DNA of 18,934 bases from an uncultured bacterium (GCA_945788485.1 CALZMB010000011.1:1-18934); one strand, 5' to 3'. Positions 5,559 through 14,554 are shown, counted from the first letter of the stretch. The notes: generated by a model not told the origin, from the sequence alone. Numbers and translations are program-made.

Positions 5559-7406
5559 ATGTGCGGCATAGTAGGATATATTGGAACAAAAGACGCCTAT
5601 CCGATTCTGATAAAAGGTCTGAAGCGTCTCGAATATCGCGGATATGACAGTGCCGGCGTGGCTCTTATCAACGATAACGGCTCTCTGAATGTCTATAAGG
5701 CTCAGGGCAAGGTGGCTGACCTTGAAAACTTCTGCTCGGACAAAGATGTTTCAGGAACGATAGGTCTGGCGCATACCAGATGGGCGACGCACGGGGAACC
5801 GTCGCAACGCAATGCGCACCCGCATTTCTCGCAGTCACACAATCTCGCCATCATCCACAATGGCATCATAGAGAACTATTCTGTCATCAAACGAAAACTT
5901 GAGGAATACGGCATCACGTTTGTCTCAGACACGGATTCGGAAGTTCTCATCCAGCTGATTGAATATATAAAGGTGAAAAAGCGGTGCAACCTGCTCACGG
6001 CGGTGCAGTTCGCGTTGCATCAGGTTATAGGCGCCTACGCCATCGCTATCCTCGACAAAGAGAACCCCGACCAGATTATCGCGGCGCGCAAACAAAGTCC
6101 GCTTGTCATCGGAATAGGAGACAATGAGTTCTTCCTCGGTTCTGACGCTTCGCCAATTGTTGAATATACCGATAAGGTGGTTTATCTTGAAGACGGCAAT
6201 ATCGCTGTCATCAACCGCCACCGCAATCTCGATATCGTGTCAATTCTCAACCACCGCCTGTCGCCGGAGATACAGACAGTCGATTTGAAACTCGGACAGA
6301 TAGAGAAAGGCGGCTACGAGCATTTCATGCTGAAAGAGATTTTCGAGCAGCCTGAATGTTTCCAGAACTGCATCAGAGGACATGTTTCTCTCTCTCATCC
6401 AGACAATGTGTATCTGCGCGCCGTGCAGGACAACGTGAAAGTCATAAGCAGCGCGAAGCGCATCATCATTGTGGCTTGCGGCACATCGTGGCACGCCGGA
6501 CTGATAGGCAAACAGATCATCGAAGACCTCTGCCGCATCCCTGTCGATGTGGAGTATGCGTCGGAGTTCCGCTACCGCAATCCGGTTGTCACGCCTGACG
6601 ATGTAGTCATCGCAATATCCCAGAGCGGCGAGACAGCCGATACCCTTGCGGCTGTTGAGCTGGCAAAGAACAAAGGCGCATTCATCTATGGTGTGGTTAA
6701 CGCCATCGGCTCAAGCATCGCCCGTGCCACACATGCCGGGACATACATCCATGTCGGTCCGGAAATCGGCGTCGCCTCGACAAAGGCATTCACCGGACAG
6801 GTGGCTGTACTCACTATGATTGCTCTCGCAATATCACGCGAGAAACGCTGCATAGACGATAATACATTCACCGACATACTGACGAACCTCTGCAACATCC
6901 CTCAGCTGATGACGCAAGTGCTGAAAACCAACGACCAGATAAAGGACCTCAGCCGCTCGTTCACATACGCGCAGAACTTCCTTTATCTCGGACGCGGCTA
7001 CAGCTATCCTGTTGCCCTTGAGGGAGCGCTGAAGCTGAAAGAAATTTCGTATATTCATGCCGAAGGCTATCCTGCCGCTGAGATGAAGCATGGACCCATC
7101 GCTCTCATCGATTCTGACATGCCTGTCGTCGTCATCGCCACACACAATGCGATGTACGAGAAGGTGCTGTCGAACATCCAGGAGATAAAGGCTCGCAAGG
7201 CTCGTGTCATCGCTTTGATAACAGAAGGCGACGAGACTGTGCGAAAGATAGCCGATGAAGTGATAGAACTTCCGAAGACGCTTGAATGTCTTGAGCCCAT
7301 CATAGCCACAATACCGTTGCAGCTTCTTGCATATCATATTGCTGTCTGCAAGGGGAAAAACGTTGACCAGCCTCGCAATCTCGCAAAGTCTGTCACAGTG
7401 GAGTGA
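5559..7406 (+). CDS. glmS: Glutamine--fructose-6-phosphate aminotransferase (isomerizing) GlmS
   Basis: GlmS makes glucosamine-6-phosphate from fructose-6-phosphate and glutamine, the first step to UDP-GlcNAc for peptidoglycan and surface glycans, in the cytoplasm. The 615 residues are close to the 609 of E. coli. The start MCGIVGYIG places the nucleophilic cysteine at position 2, exposed after Met removal, which fixes the ATG. The class II glutaminase domain (about 1-220) shows HTRWATHG (72-79), HNG (100-102) and Asp126. The first SIS domain has CGTS (307-310) and SQSGET (354-359). The second SIS domain carries STKAF and later GRGYSYPVALEGALKLKEIS. The C-terminus NLAKSVTVE contains Lys610, the sugar-binding lysine of the family. 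The leader is A/C-rich. No glmS ribozyme is visible, as expected outside Gram-positives. carA follows after 104 bases. Confidence 0.97.
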   Translation: MCGIVGYIGTKDAYPILIKGLKRLEYRGYDSAGVALINDNGSLNVYKAQGKVADLENFCSDKDVSGTIGLAHTRWATHGEPSQRNAHPHFSQSHNLAIIHNGIIENYSVIKRKLEEYGITFVSDTDSEVLIQLIEYIKVKKRCNLLTAVQFALHQVIGAYAIAILDKENPDQIIAARKQSPLVIGIGDNEFFLGSDASPIVEYTDKVVYLEDGNIAVINRHRNLDIVSILNHRLSPEIQTVDLKLGQIEKGGYEHFMLKEIFEQPECFQNCIRGHVSLSHPDNVYLRAVQDNVKVISSAKRIIIVACGTSWHAGLIGKQIIEDLCRIPVDVEYASEFRYRNPVVTPDDVVIAISQSGETADTLAAVELAKNKGAFIYGVVNAIGSSIARATHAGTYIHVGPEIGVASTKAFTGQVAVLTMIALAISREKRCIDDNTFTDILTNLCNIPQLMTQVLKTNDQIKDLSRSFTYAQNFLYLGRGYSYPVALEGALKLKEISYIHAEGYPAAEMKHGPIALIDSDMPVVVIATHNAMYEKVLSNIQEIKARKARVIALITEGDETVRKIADEVIELPKTLECLEPIIATIPLQLLAYHIAVCKGKNVDQPRNLAKSVTVE

Positions 7407-7510
7407 ACGCGCTGCATGCCTTTCACCGCCCTTCATGCACACAGGGGAGATGACGCAATGCCAAAGAACAACAACAACCTGAACACAAATAAAATAATTT
7501 TTCATTCGGA

Positions 7511-8620
7511 ATGAAAAAAGCTACATTAGTCCTTCAAGACGGGACAGAACTTGTCGGAAATTCATTCGGATACGAGCAACCTGTGTCTGGAGAGGTCGTC
7601 TTCAGCACAGCCATGACCGGTTATCCCGAATCTTTGACCGATCCATCTTTCGCCGGGCAGATGCTTGCGCTCACTTATCCTCTCGTAGGAAACTACGGCG
7701 TGCCGCCCTTCTCCGTTGAACCAAACGGAATACCTACATTCATGGAGAGTGACCGGATTTATGCCGCAGCTCTGATAGTTTCAGACTATTGTGAGAAATA
7801 TAGTCATTGGAATGCTTGCGAATCTCTCGCCGATTGGCTGAAACGGGAGAAGATTCCCGGAATAACGGGCATCGACACCCGTGAACTGACGAAAAAACTC
7901 CGTGAGCATGGAGTGATGATGGGCAGAATCGTCTTTGACGGCATGGAGAGTGCAGAAGACGTGGAGAAATATGATGAGATAAACTATGTCGATAGGGTAT
8001 CGTGCAAAGAGGTTATCCATTATTCTGCCGTCAATTCCTCTTCTTCCAAAAATGTTGTCCTTGTGGATTGCGGCGTAAAGGCTAACATAATACGCTGTCT
8101 CCTTGACCGGGGCGTCAATGTGACACGTGTGCCGTGGGACTTTGATTTCAACAGCCTCGACTTTGACGCCCTCTTCCTGGCTAACGGTCCAGGCAACCCG
8201 GACGTGTGTAAAGTCACTGTTGACAACATACGCCGGTTCATGGAAACCGAAGGACGCAAGCCTTCAGGAGAGATACGCCCTGTCATGGGAATCTGCATGG
8301 GCAATCAGCTGCTCTCGAAAGCTGCCGGCGCTACGATATACAAACTGAAATACGGGCACAGGTCTCATAACCAGCCAGTCAGGATGGTAGGGACAGATAC
8401 ATGTTTCGTGACGTCGCAGAATCATGGCTTTGCCGTTGACACCAAGACGCTGTCTGAGGAATGGGAGCCTCTCTTCGTGAACATGAACGACGGCTCGAAC
8501 GAAGGCATCAGACACAAAACATTCCCGTGGTTCTCTGCACAGTTCCATCCTGAAGCTTGCTCTGGGCCCGTCGATACAGAATTCCTGTTCGACAAGTTCG
8601 TATCTTTGTTAAAAGTTTAG
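7511..8620 (+). CDS. carA: Carbamoyl-phosphate synthase small (glutaminase) subunit CarA
   Basis: CarA hydrolyses glutamine and channels ammonia to CarB, giving carbamoyl phosphate for pyrimidine and arginine synthesis. The product has 369 residues. The N-terminal domain (1-150) carries GEVVFSTAMTGYPESLTDPS and later GIDTRELTKKLREHG. The class I glutaminase domain (about 180-369) contains the nucleophile Cys262 in GICMGNQLL and the His346/Glu348 pair in FHPEA, so the triad is complete. Segments such as LTYPLVGNYG, SQNHGFAV and NDGSNEG match my recollection of animal CAD more closely than E. coli CarA. carB begins 52 bases downstream on the same strand, so the two almost certainly form an operon. 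No pyrimidine attenuator is obvious in the 104 bases ahead. Confidence 0.96.
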   Translation: MKKATLVLQDGTELVGNSFGYEQPVSGEVVFSTAMTGYPESLTDPSFAGQMLALTYPLVGNYGVPPFSVEPNGIPTFMESDRIYAAALIVSDYCEKYSHWNACESLADWLKREKIPGITGIDTRELTKKLREHGVMMGRIVFDGMESAEDVEKYDEINYVDRVSCKEVIHYSAVNSSSSKNVVLVDCGVKANIIRCLLDRGVNVTRVPWDFDFNSLDFDALFLANGPGNPDVCKVTVDNIRRFMETEGRKPSGEIRPVMGICMGNQLLSKAAGATIYKLKYGHRSHNQPVRMVGTDTCFVTSQNHGFAVDTKTLSEEWEPLFVNMNDGSNEGIRHKTFPWFSAQFHPEACSGPVDTEFLFDKFVSLLKV

Positions 8621-8672
8621 AATCATAGTCGTTAAGTATATACCGCCCCCCTCTCATATCCCGAAGAATCTC

Positions 8673-11600
8673 ATGTTAGACAATACGATAAAGAAAGTGC
8701 TGCTGCTCGGTTCAGGAGCATTGAAGATAGGAGAAGCCGGAGAGTTTGACTATTCCGGCTCGCAGGCATTGAAAGCATTGCGCGAAGAAGGCATCAAGAC
8801 CGTTCTCATCAATCCGAACATCGCTACGGTTCAGACCTCAGAAGGTGTAGCAGACCAGATTTATTTCCTCCCGGTTCAACCCTATTTCGTCGAAAGGGTG
8901 ATAGAAAAGGAGCGTCCCGACGGAATACTTCTCTCTTTCGGCGGACAAACGGCACTTAACTGTGGCGTGGAACTGTTCAAGTCTGGCGTACTCGACAAAT
9001 ACAACGTAAAAGTGCTCGGTACACCTGTTCAGGCTATTATGGACACAGAAGACCGTGAGCTTTTCGTGAACAAGCTTGATGAGATAGATGTGAAGACCAT
9101 CAAGTCTCAGGCTTGCAGCAACAAAGATGAAGCCCGCAAGGCAGCGGAAGAACTGGGCTATCCCGTCATTATACGTGCCGCATACGCCCTTGGCGGTTTA
9201 GGCTCCGGTTTCTGTGACAATCAGGACGAGCTTGACCGTCTTGTGGAGAAAGCTTTCTCCTTCTCGCCTCAGGTGTTGGTGGAGAAGTCGCTGAAAGGCT
9301 GGAAGGAAATTGAATACGAGGTGGTGCGTGACAAGTACGACAACTGCATCACGGTATGTAACATGGAGAATTTCGATCCCCTCGGCATCCATACCGGTGA
9401 ATCAATTGTCATCGCTCCTTCGCAGACACTTACCAATTCTGAGTATCACAAGCTTCGCGCCCTCGCCATAAAAATCATTCGTCACATAGGTATAGTGGGC
9501 GAATGTAATGTGCAGTACGCTTTCGATCCCAAATCTGAAGACTATCGTGTGATAGAGGTCAACGCACGTCTGTCGCGTTCGTCAGCCTTGGCTTCTAAAG
9601 CGACGGGCTATCCTCTCGCTTTCGTCGCTGCCAAGCTCGGCATCGGCTACGGCCTGTTTGAACTCAAGAACTCTGTCACTAAGACGACATCGGCTTTCTT
9701 CGAGCCGGCTCTCGATTATGTCGTTTGTAAAATCCCGCGTTGGGACCTCTCTAAGTTCCGTGGCGTCAATAAAGAACTGGGCTCTTCAATGAAGTCGGTG
9801 GGTGAGGTTATGGCCATCGGCAGGAACTTTGAGGAAGCCATCCAGAAAGGTCTCCGTATGATAGGCCAGTCAATGCACGGCTTTGTCGAGAACAAAGAAC
9901 TGAAAGTTGACGATGTGCGTGCCGCCCTTCATGACCCGACGGACAAACGTATCTTTGTCATTGCCAAGGCGATGCAGAGAGCATTGTACACGGTTGATGA
10001 GATACACGAGATAACAAAGATAGACAAATGGTTCCTTGAGAAACTGCAACATATAGTAGATATTGATACAGAACTGCGTAAATGTACATCAGTCAATGTC
10101 TTAAGCAAGGAACTGCTTCATGAGGCCAAGGTCTATGGCTTCACGGATTTCCAGATTGCACGTGCCGTAGGACTGGAGGGCGAGATGAAGAATATGCACC
10201 AGGCTCTTCTTGTCGTCCGTGCCTTGCGAAAGAGGTATGGCATACTGCCTGTCGTGAAACAAATTGACACGCTTGCCGCTGAATATCCCGCCCAGACGAA
10301 TTATCTTTATCTCACATACGCCGGCACGTCGCATGACATCAAGTTCGAGCAAGACAAACGCACCGTCATCGTTCTCGGTTCTGGAGCCTATCGCATCGGC
10401 TCGTCGGTAGAGTTCGACTGGTGTGGTGTTCAGGCTCTCAATACGATACGCAGAGAGGGATACCGTTCTGTCATGATCAACTACAATCCAGAGACGGTGT
10501 CAACGGATTATGACATGTGCGACAGACTGTATTTTGACGAACTCACTTTCGAGCGTGTCATGGACATCATCGACCTTGAGACACCTCATGGCGTCGTTGT
10601 TTCCACTGGCGGTCAGATTCCAAACAATCTCGCTGTCAAGCTTGATGCGGAGCGTGTGCCTATCCTCGGAACGAAAGCGAAGGACATTGACAATGCTGAA
10701 GACCGCGCGCAGTTCTCGTCTATGCTCTCACGTATCGGTGTCGATCAGCCGGAATGGTCTGCGCTGACCACAATGGACGATATCAATGCCTTCATTGACC
10801 GTGTCGGCTTCCCGGTCCTTGTGCGTCCCTCGTATGTGCTCTCGGGAGCCGCGATGAATGTCTGCTCCAACCGTGAAGAGCTTGAACGTTTTCTCATGCT
10901 TGCAGCCAACGTGAGTGCCGAACACCCCGTTGTAGTCAGCAAGTTCATCGAACACGCCAAAGAGATAGAGATGGATGCCGTGGCACGTGACGGCGAGATC
11001 ATAGCATACGCCATATCAGAGCACGTCGAATTTGCCGGCGTACATTCGGGCGATGCCACAATACAGTTCCCTCCGCAGAAACTCTATGTGGAGACAGTGC
11101 GCAGAATCAAGCGTATATCCAAGCTCATTGCGAAAGAGCTTCATATCTCAGGGCCTTTCAATTGCCAGTTCATGGCAAAAGACAATGACATTCTTGTGAT
11201 AGAGACAAATCTCCGTGCTTCACGGTCCTTCCCCTTCGTGTCTAAAGTCTTGAAGCTTAACCTTATCGACCTTGCTACTAAAGTGATGCTTGGGGTACCT
11301 GTAGAGAAGCCGAGCAAGAATCTTTTCGATTTGGATTATGTCGGCATCAAGGCGTCACAGTTCTCTTTCAACCGTCTGCAAGGCTCTGACCCGGTTCTCG
11401 GAGTTGACATGGCATCTACAGGCGAAGTCGGTTGTCTCGGCGATGACACATCCTGCGCCCTGCTGAAAGCGATGCTCTCTGTGGGTTATCGTATTCCGAA
11501 GAAGACGATACTTCTTTCGACAGGTACGGCAAAGCAGAAGGCTGAGATGCTTGATGCAGCACAAGAGCTCATCGACAATGGCTACGTGCTATATGCGACA

Positions 11601-11906
11601 GGTGGCACACACCGTTATCTCTCAGAAAACGGTATCGAGAACATTGAGGTGTTCTGGCCCTCTGATGAAGGCAAATATCCTCAGGCGTTGGAGATGCTGC
11701 ACGAAAAGAAGATTGACATGGTTGTCAATGTTCCGAAAAACCATACAGTGCGCGAGCTTGACAACGGATATAAGATTCGTCGTGCCGCTATTGATCTCAA
11801 CATCCCGCTTATCACTAATCCGCGTCTTGCCTCAGCTTTCATACATGCGTTCTGCAGCATGAGCGTTGATGACCTGGCTATAAAGTCGTGGGCTGAGTAT
11901 AAATGA
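8673..11906 (+). CDS. carB: Carbamoyl-phosphate synthase large subunit CarB
   Basis: CarB makes carbamoyl phosphate from bicarbonate, ammonia and two ATP in partnership with CarA. The 1077-residue chain has the normal duplicated layout: a first ATP-grasp half (about 1-400, beginning LLLGSGALKIGEAGEFDYSG), an oligomerization linker, a second half (about 560-930, with GSGAYRIGSSVEFDWCGVQA and SYVLSGAAMNV) and a C-terminal MGS-like regulatory domain (about 940-1077, beginning TILLSTGTAKQKAE). The glycine loop GGLGSGFC and the metal-binding IEVNARLSRSSALASKATGY are intact. Signature words such as SSVEFDWC, GGQIPNNLAV and NLRASRSFPFVSK are those of eukaryotic CPS1/CAD, where E. coli has different residues. 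The ATG at 8673 starts right before the first Rossmann-like strand. A hairpin follows the stop codon. Confidence 0.97.
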   Translation: MLDNTIKKVLLLGSGALKIGEAGEFDYSGSQALKALREEGIKTVLINPNIATVQTSEGVADQIYFLPVQPYFVERVIEKERPDGILLSFGGQTALNCGVELFKSGVLDKYNVKVLGTPVQAIMDTEDRELFVNKLDEIDVKTIKSQACSNKDEARKAAEELGYPVIIRAAYALGGLGSGFCDNQDELDRLVEKAFSFSPQVLVEKSLKGWKEIEYEVVRDKYDNCITVCNMENFDPLGIHTGESIVIAPSQTLTNSEYHKLRALAIKIIRHIGIVGECNVQYAFDPKSEDYRVIEVNARLSRSSALASKATGYPLAFVAAKLGIGYGLFELKNSVTKTTSAFFEPALDYVVCKIPRWDLSKFRGVNKELGSSMKSVGEVMAIGRNFEEAIQKGLRMIGQSMHGFVENKELKVDDVRAALHDPTDKRIFVIAKAMQRALYTVDEIHEITKIDKWFLEKLQHIVDIDTELRKCTSVNVLSKELLHEAKVYGFTDFQIARAVGLEGEMKNMHQALLVVRALRKRYGILPVVKQIDTLAAEYPAQTNYLYLTYAGTSHDIKFEQDKRTVIVLGSGAYRIGSSVEFDWCGVQALNTIRREGYRSVMINYNPETVSTDYDMCDRLYFDELTFERVMDIIDLETPHGVVVSTGGQIPNNLAVKLDAERVPILGTKAKDIDNAEDRAQFSSMLSRIGVDQPEWSALTTMDDINAFIDRVGFPVLVRPSYVLSGAAMNVCSNREELERFLMLAANVSAEHPVVVSKFIEHAKEIEMDAVARDGEIIAYAISEHVEFAGVHSGDATIQFPPQKLYVETVRRIKRISKLIAKELHISGPFNCQFMAKDNDILVIETNLRASRSFPFVSKVLKLNLIDLATKVMLGVPVEKPSKNLFDLDYVGIKASQFSFNRLQGSDPVLGVDMASTGEVGCLGDDTSCALLKAMLSVGYRIPKKTILLSTGTAKQKAEMLDAAQELIDNGYVLYATGGTHRYLSENGIENIEVFWPSDEGKYPQALEMLHEKKIDMVVNVPKNHTVRELDNGYKIRRAAIDLNIPLITNPRLASAFIHAFCSMSVDDLAIKSWAEYK

Positions 11907-11913
11907 TACCAAC

Positions 11914-11959
11914 AGCTGGTTCTTTCAGGCTGACTCTTCTCAACCTGAAAGAACCGGCT
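11914..11959 (+). terminator. Hairpin between carB and rpe
   Basis: The arms at 11914-11929 and 11944-11959 pair over 16 positions: a perfect 12-bp core GGTTCTTTCAGG/CCTGAAAGAACC, extended by AGC/GCT across one T-G pair. The loop is 14 bases. It lies 7 bases after carB. The next bases are TAAAAAAG, not a T-run, so termination is likely but not certain. Confidence 0.6.
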
Positions 11960-11975
11960 TAAAAAAGAAATTACA

Positions 11976-12638
11976 ATGACCTTGATATCACCTTCATTGC
12001 TTGCTGCTGATTTTCTTCATCTTGACAAAGACATAGAGATGATCAACCGCAGCGAAGCCGACTGGCTCCATCTCGACATCATGGATGGAGAGTTTGTCCC
12101 GAACATCTCTTTCGGCTTCCCCGTATTGTCGTCTATAAGGAAGACATTGCAGAAGCCGATGGATGTCCATTTCATGATTATGCATCCCGAGAAATATATC
12201 GACCGCACGGCAGAACTCGGCGCCATGCTCATGAATGTGCATATAGAGGCATGTGGCACGAAGACACCAGATGTCATCAATGCTATCCGTTCTGCAGGGA
12301 TGAAGGCCGGTGTCACCATCAGTCCTGACACTGCCGTTGAAGAAGTGTATCCTTATCTTTCTGCTGCAGACCTGGTGCTTGTCATGGGTGTCTATCCAGG
12401 TTTCGGCGGGCAGCGTTTCATAGAGGACACAATCCGGAAAGTCAGAGAGTTGCGCTCTTTTATAGACAGCAACGGTCTCTCTACGCTCATTCAAGTCGAT
12501 GGAGGTGTTGACGGGCGCACAGCTCCTCTCCTTGTCGATGCCGGATGCGATGTTCTCGTTTCTGGCTCATACGTTTTCAAAGCTCCAGACCCGATGCAGA
12601 CCATCTCCAGTCTGCGGGGCTTGTGCCGAAAACCGTAA
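11976..12638 (+). CDS. rpe: Ribulose-phosphate 3-epimerase
   Basis: Rpe interconverts ribulose-5-phosphate and xylulose-5-phosphate in the pentose phosphate pathway, as a cytoplasmic metal-dependent TIM barrel. The 220-residue length is typical. It begins ISPSLLAADFLHL with Ser7, then LHLDIMDGEFVPN supplies His32 and Asp34, MDVHFMI gives His65 and IQVDGGVDG gives Asp175: together the metal-binding and acid-base set of the family. PGFGGQRF (141-148) is the phosphate-side loop, and VSGSYVF near the C-terminus completes the phosphate site. The ATG at 11976 gives the standard N-terminus. A nucleoside transporter gene follows 73 bases later, possibly in the same transcript. Confidence 0.96.
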   Translation: MTLISPSLLAADFLHLDKDIEMINRSEADWLHLDIMDGEFVPNISFGFPVLSSIRKTLQKPMDVHFMIMHPEKYIDRTAELGAMLMNVHIEACGTKTPDVINAIRSAGMKAGVTISPDTAVEEVYPYLSAADLVLVMGVYPGFGGQRFIEDTIRKVRELRSFIDSNGLSTLIQVDGGVDGRTAPLLVDAGCDVLVSGSYVFKAPDPMQTISSLRGLCRKP

Positions 12639-12711
12639 TCCCTATACCATACTATTACATAACAAGAATACAAATTAATTTGCCTAAAAAATTAACCTAA
12701 CATTTTACATC

Positions 12712-13968
12712 ATGAACTTAAAAATCCGGCTCACCATCATGAACTTCCTGGAGTTTGCCGTCTGGGGAGCATATCTTACAAGCATGGGCACCTTCCTCGT
12801 CAAGGCAGGCTATGGCTCATACATAGGTTTCTTCTATTCCATTCAAGGCATCGTCAGCCTTTTCATGCCCGGCATCATGGGCATCATCGCCGACCGTTGG
12901 ATACAAGCTCAACGCCTGTTGTCCCTCTGCCATCTCCTTGCAGCAGCCTTTATGATAGCTGCCGGCGTATATGGCATGACAGACGGTTTCACCATCGCCG
13001 TCCTCTTCCCGCTCTATGCCCTCAGCGTCGCTTTCTATATGCCGACGCTCGCATTGTCCAATTCTGTAGCGTTCAATGCTCTGACCCAAGCCGGAATGGA
13101 TACGGTGAAAGACTTCCCTCCGATTCGTGTCTTCGGCACAGTGGGTTTCATCATCACGATGTGGGCAGTCGATTTCCTCGGGTTCCAACCCACAAGCCAG
13201 CAGTTCCTGCTCTCTGGCTGCCTCAGCGTCGTGCTGGCAGCATACAGCCTCACACTTCCGCAGGTTCCTGTACGTTCTGATTCCACCGCCTCAGGCGAGA
13301 AGCCGACGCTTGTACAGGCATTGGGGCTTGACGCCTTCCGTCTGTTCAAACGCTACGACATGGCGATATTCTTCATCTTCTCAATGCTGCTCGGTGTCAG
13401 CCTGCAGATAACGAACGGTTTTGCCAATCCGTATATCACATCTTTCCAGAACATCCCCGAGTATGCCGGCACATTCGGTGCCCAACACGCCAACATCCTC
13501 ATCTCTATCTCTCAAATCAGCGAGGCGTTCTGCATCCTTCTCATCCCTCTGTTCTTGAAACGTTTCGGCATAAAGCGCGTTATGATGATAGCCATGATGG
13601 CGTGGGTGTTGCGTTTCGGCCTCTTCGCCTTGGGCAATCCCGGCAGCGGCGTATGGATGTTTATCATTAGTTGCGTCGTCTATGGCGTGGCGTTCGATTT
13701 CTTCAATGTATCCGGTGCTCTCTTCGTTGACAGCAACACCGATGCAGGCATCCGTTCCTCTGCCCAAGGCCTTTTCATGATTATGACAAACGGTCTCGGT
13801 GCCACGATAGGCACCCTCACGGCACAAGCCATCATCAACCATTATGTCTATGCCCTTCCCGAAAATGTCCAGTTGCCGGGATGGCGCACGTCATGGATGA
13901 TATTCGCAGCTTATGCCTTTGTCGTCTTCATCCTGTTCACCATTTTCTTCCGTCCTAAAAAGAGCTGA
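12712..13968 (+). CDS. NupG-like nucleoside:H+ symporter (MFS)
   Basis: The 418-residue hydrophobic protein has about twelve membrane helices and matches the nucleoside:H+ symporter family (NupG/XapB) of the major facilitator superfamily, the same length as E. coli NupG. The N-terminus MNLKIRLTIMNFLEFAVWGAYLTSMG and the following GIMGIIADRW loop are characteristic, as are FPPIRVFGTVGFI after helix 4, IPLFLKRFGIKRVMM in the second half and FDFFNVSGALFVD near helix 10. It would import nucleosides across the inner membrane. The preceding gene, rpe, works on pentose phosphates that ribose from nucleosides can feed, so the pairing is plausible. The next gene starts 37 bases after the stop. Substrate range cannot be told from the sequence. 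Confidence 0.88.
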   Translation: MNLKIRLTIMNFLEFAVWGAYLTSMGTFLVKAGYGSYIGFFYSIQGIVSLFMPGIMGIIADRWIQAQRLLSLCHLLAAAFMIAAGVYGMTDGFTIAVLFPLYALSVAFYMPTLALSNSVAFNALTQAGMDTVKDFPPIRVFGTVGFIITMWAVDFLGFQPTSQQFLLSGCLSVVLAAYSLTLPQVPVRSDSTASGEKPTLVQALGLDAFRLFKRYDMAIFFIFSMLLGVSLQITNGFANPYITSFQNIPEYAGTFGAQHANILISISQISEAFCILLIPLFLKRFGIKRVMMIAMMAWVLRFGLFALGNPGSGVWMFIISCVVYGVAFDFFNVSGALFVDSNTDAGIRSSAQGLFMIMTNGLGATIGTLTAQAIINHYVYALPENVQLPGWRTSWMIFAAYAFVVFILFTIFFRPKKS

Positions 13969-14005
13969 GCCCCTTCTATATTTTACCATCATTCTCTAAA
14001 ACGAT

Positions 14006-14554
14006 ATGCAGGCCATAATAGAGTTGAAAGTCTTCGCCGTCTCCGAAATAATAGGCAACCGCGATGTCGGAATCATTATGCTCTCAGACAAAGGCGCTAC
14101 GATGCAGATAGCCGTAGTATGCGACAAACTGATGAAAGAGGAGATAGGACTGCGTCTTAGCAAACAGAAAATCTGCAACACCCTCTTGCCCGAGGTTCTC
14201 GTCAATGTGCTGAAGAACCAGGTGGGCTACTCGTTCGAACTCATCATCAACGACATTGTTGACGGCGTATATCGCGCTATGCTCATCAACAGCGAGACAC
14301 GCCAGTCGCTCTCGTTGCGTGCCAGCGACGCTATCCTCCTGCATCTCATCTCCGACGCTCCAATCTATGCCACCAACACGCTCATGCAGCGGCAAGCGGT
14401 CCCCGTCGTTCCCGGCAGTCCGTCCATGGCATTGCCCTACAACGCCCTGTCAGACGATATGCTGCACGAAGCGTTGAAGAGTGCTGTAGAGCAAGAGAAA
14501 TACGAGATGGCGTCAACCATCCGCGACGAACTGAAACGCAGAGGAAAACTATGA
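14006..14554 (+). CDS. Bifunctional nuclease (BFN/DUF151) domain protein with C-terminal UVR motif
   Basis: The 182-residue protein has an N-terminal BFN (DUF151) domain at about 1-125, recognised by LPEVLVNVL, the INDIVDGVYRAMLI strand and SLRASDAILLHLISDAPIY. A short Pro-rich linker leads to a UVR motif at about 148-182 (DDMLHEALKSAVEQEKYEMA then RDELKRRG), the helical hairpin that UvrB and UvrC use to contact each other. A plant BFN protein has reported nuclease activity; bacterial members are little studied. The combination suggests a DNA repair or stress role, but that is inference. Its stop codon overlaps the rsmE start (ATGA at 14551-14554), implying coupled translation. The upstream transporter gene ends 37 bases before, so all three probably share one transcript. 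Confidence 0.85.
   Translation: MQAIIELKVFAVSEIIGNRDVGIIMLSDKGATMQIAVVCDKLMKEEIGLRLSKQKICNTLLPEVLVNVLKNQVGYSFELIINDIVDGVYRAMLINSETRQSLSLRASDAILLHLISDAPIYATNTLMQRQAVPVVPGSPSMALPYNALSDDMLHEALKSAVEQEKYEMASTIRDELKRRGKL

Noticed and set aside
6834..7505. Minus-strand frame of 223 codons over the end of glmS
   Set aside because: Antisense shadow of glmS with Cys/Arg-rich, unrecognisable translation and no promoter.
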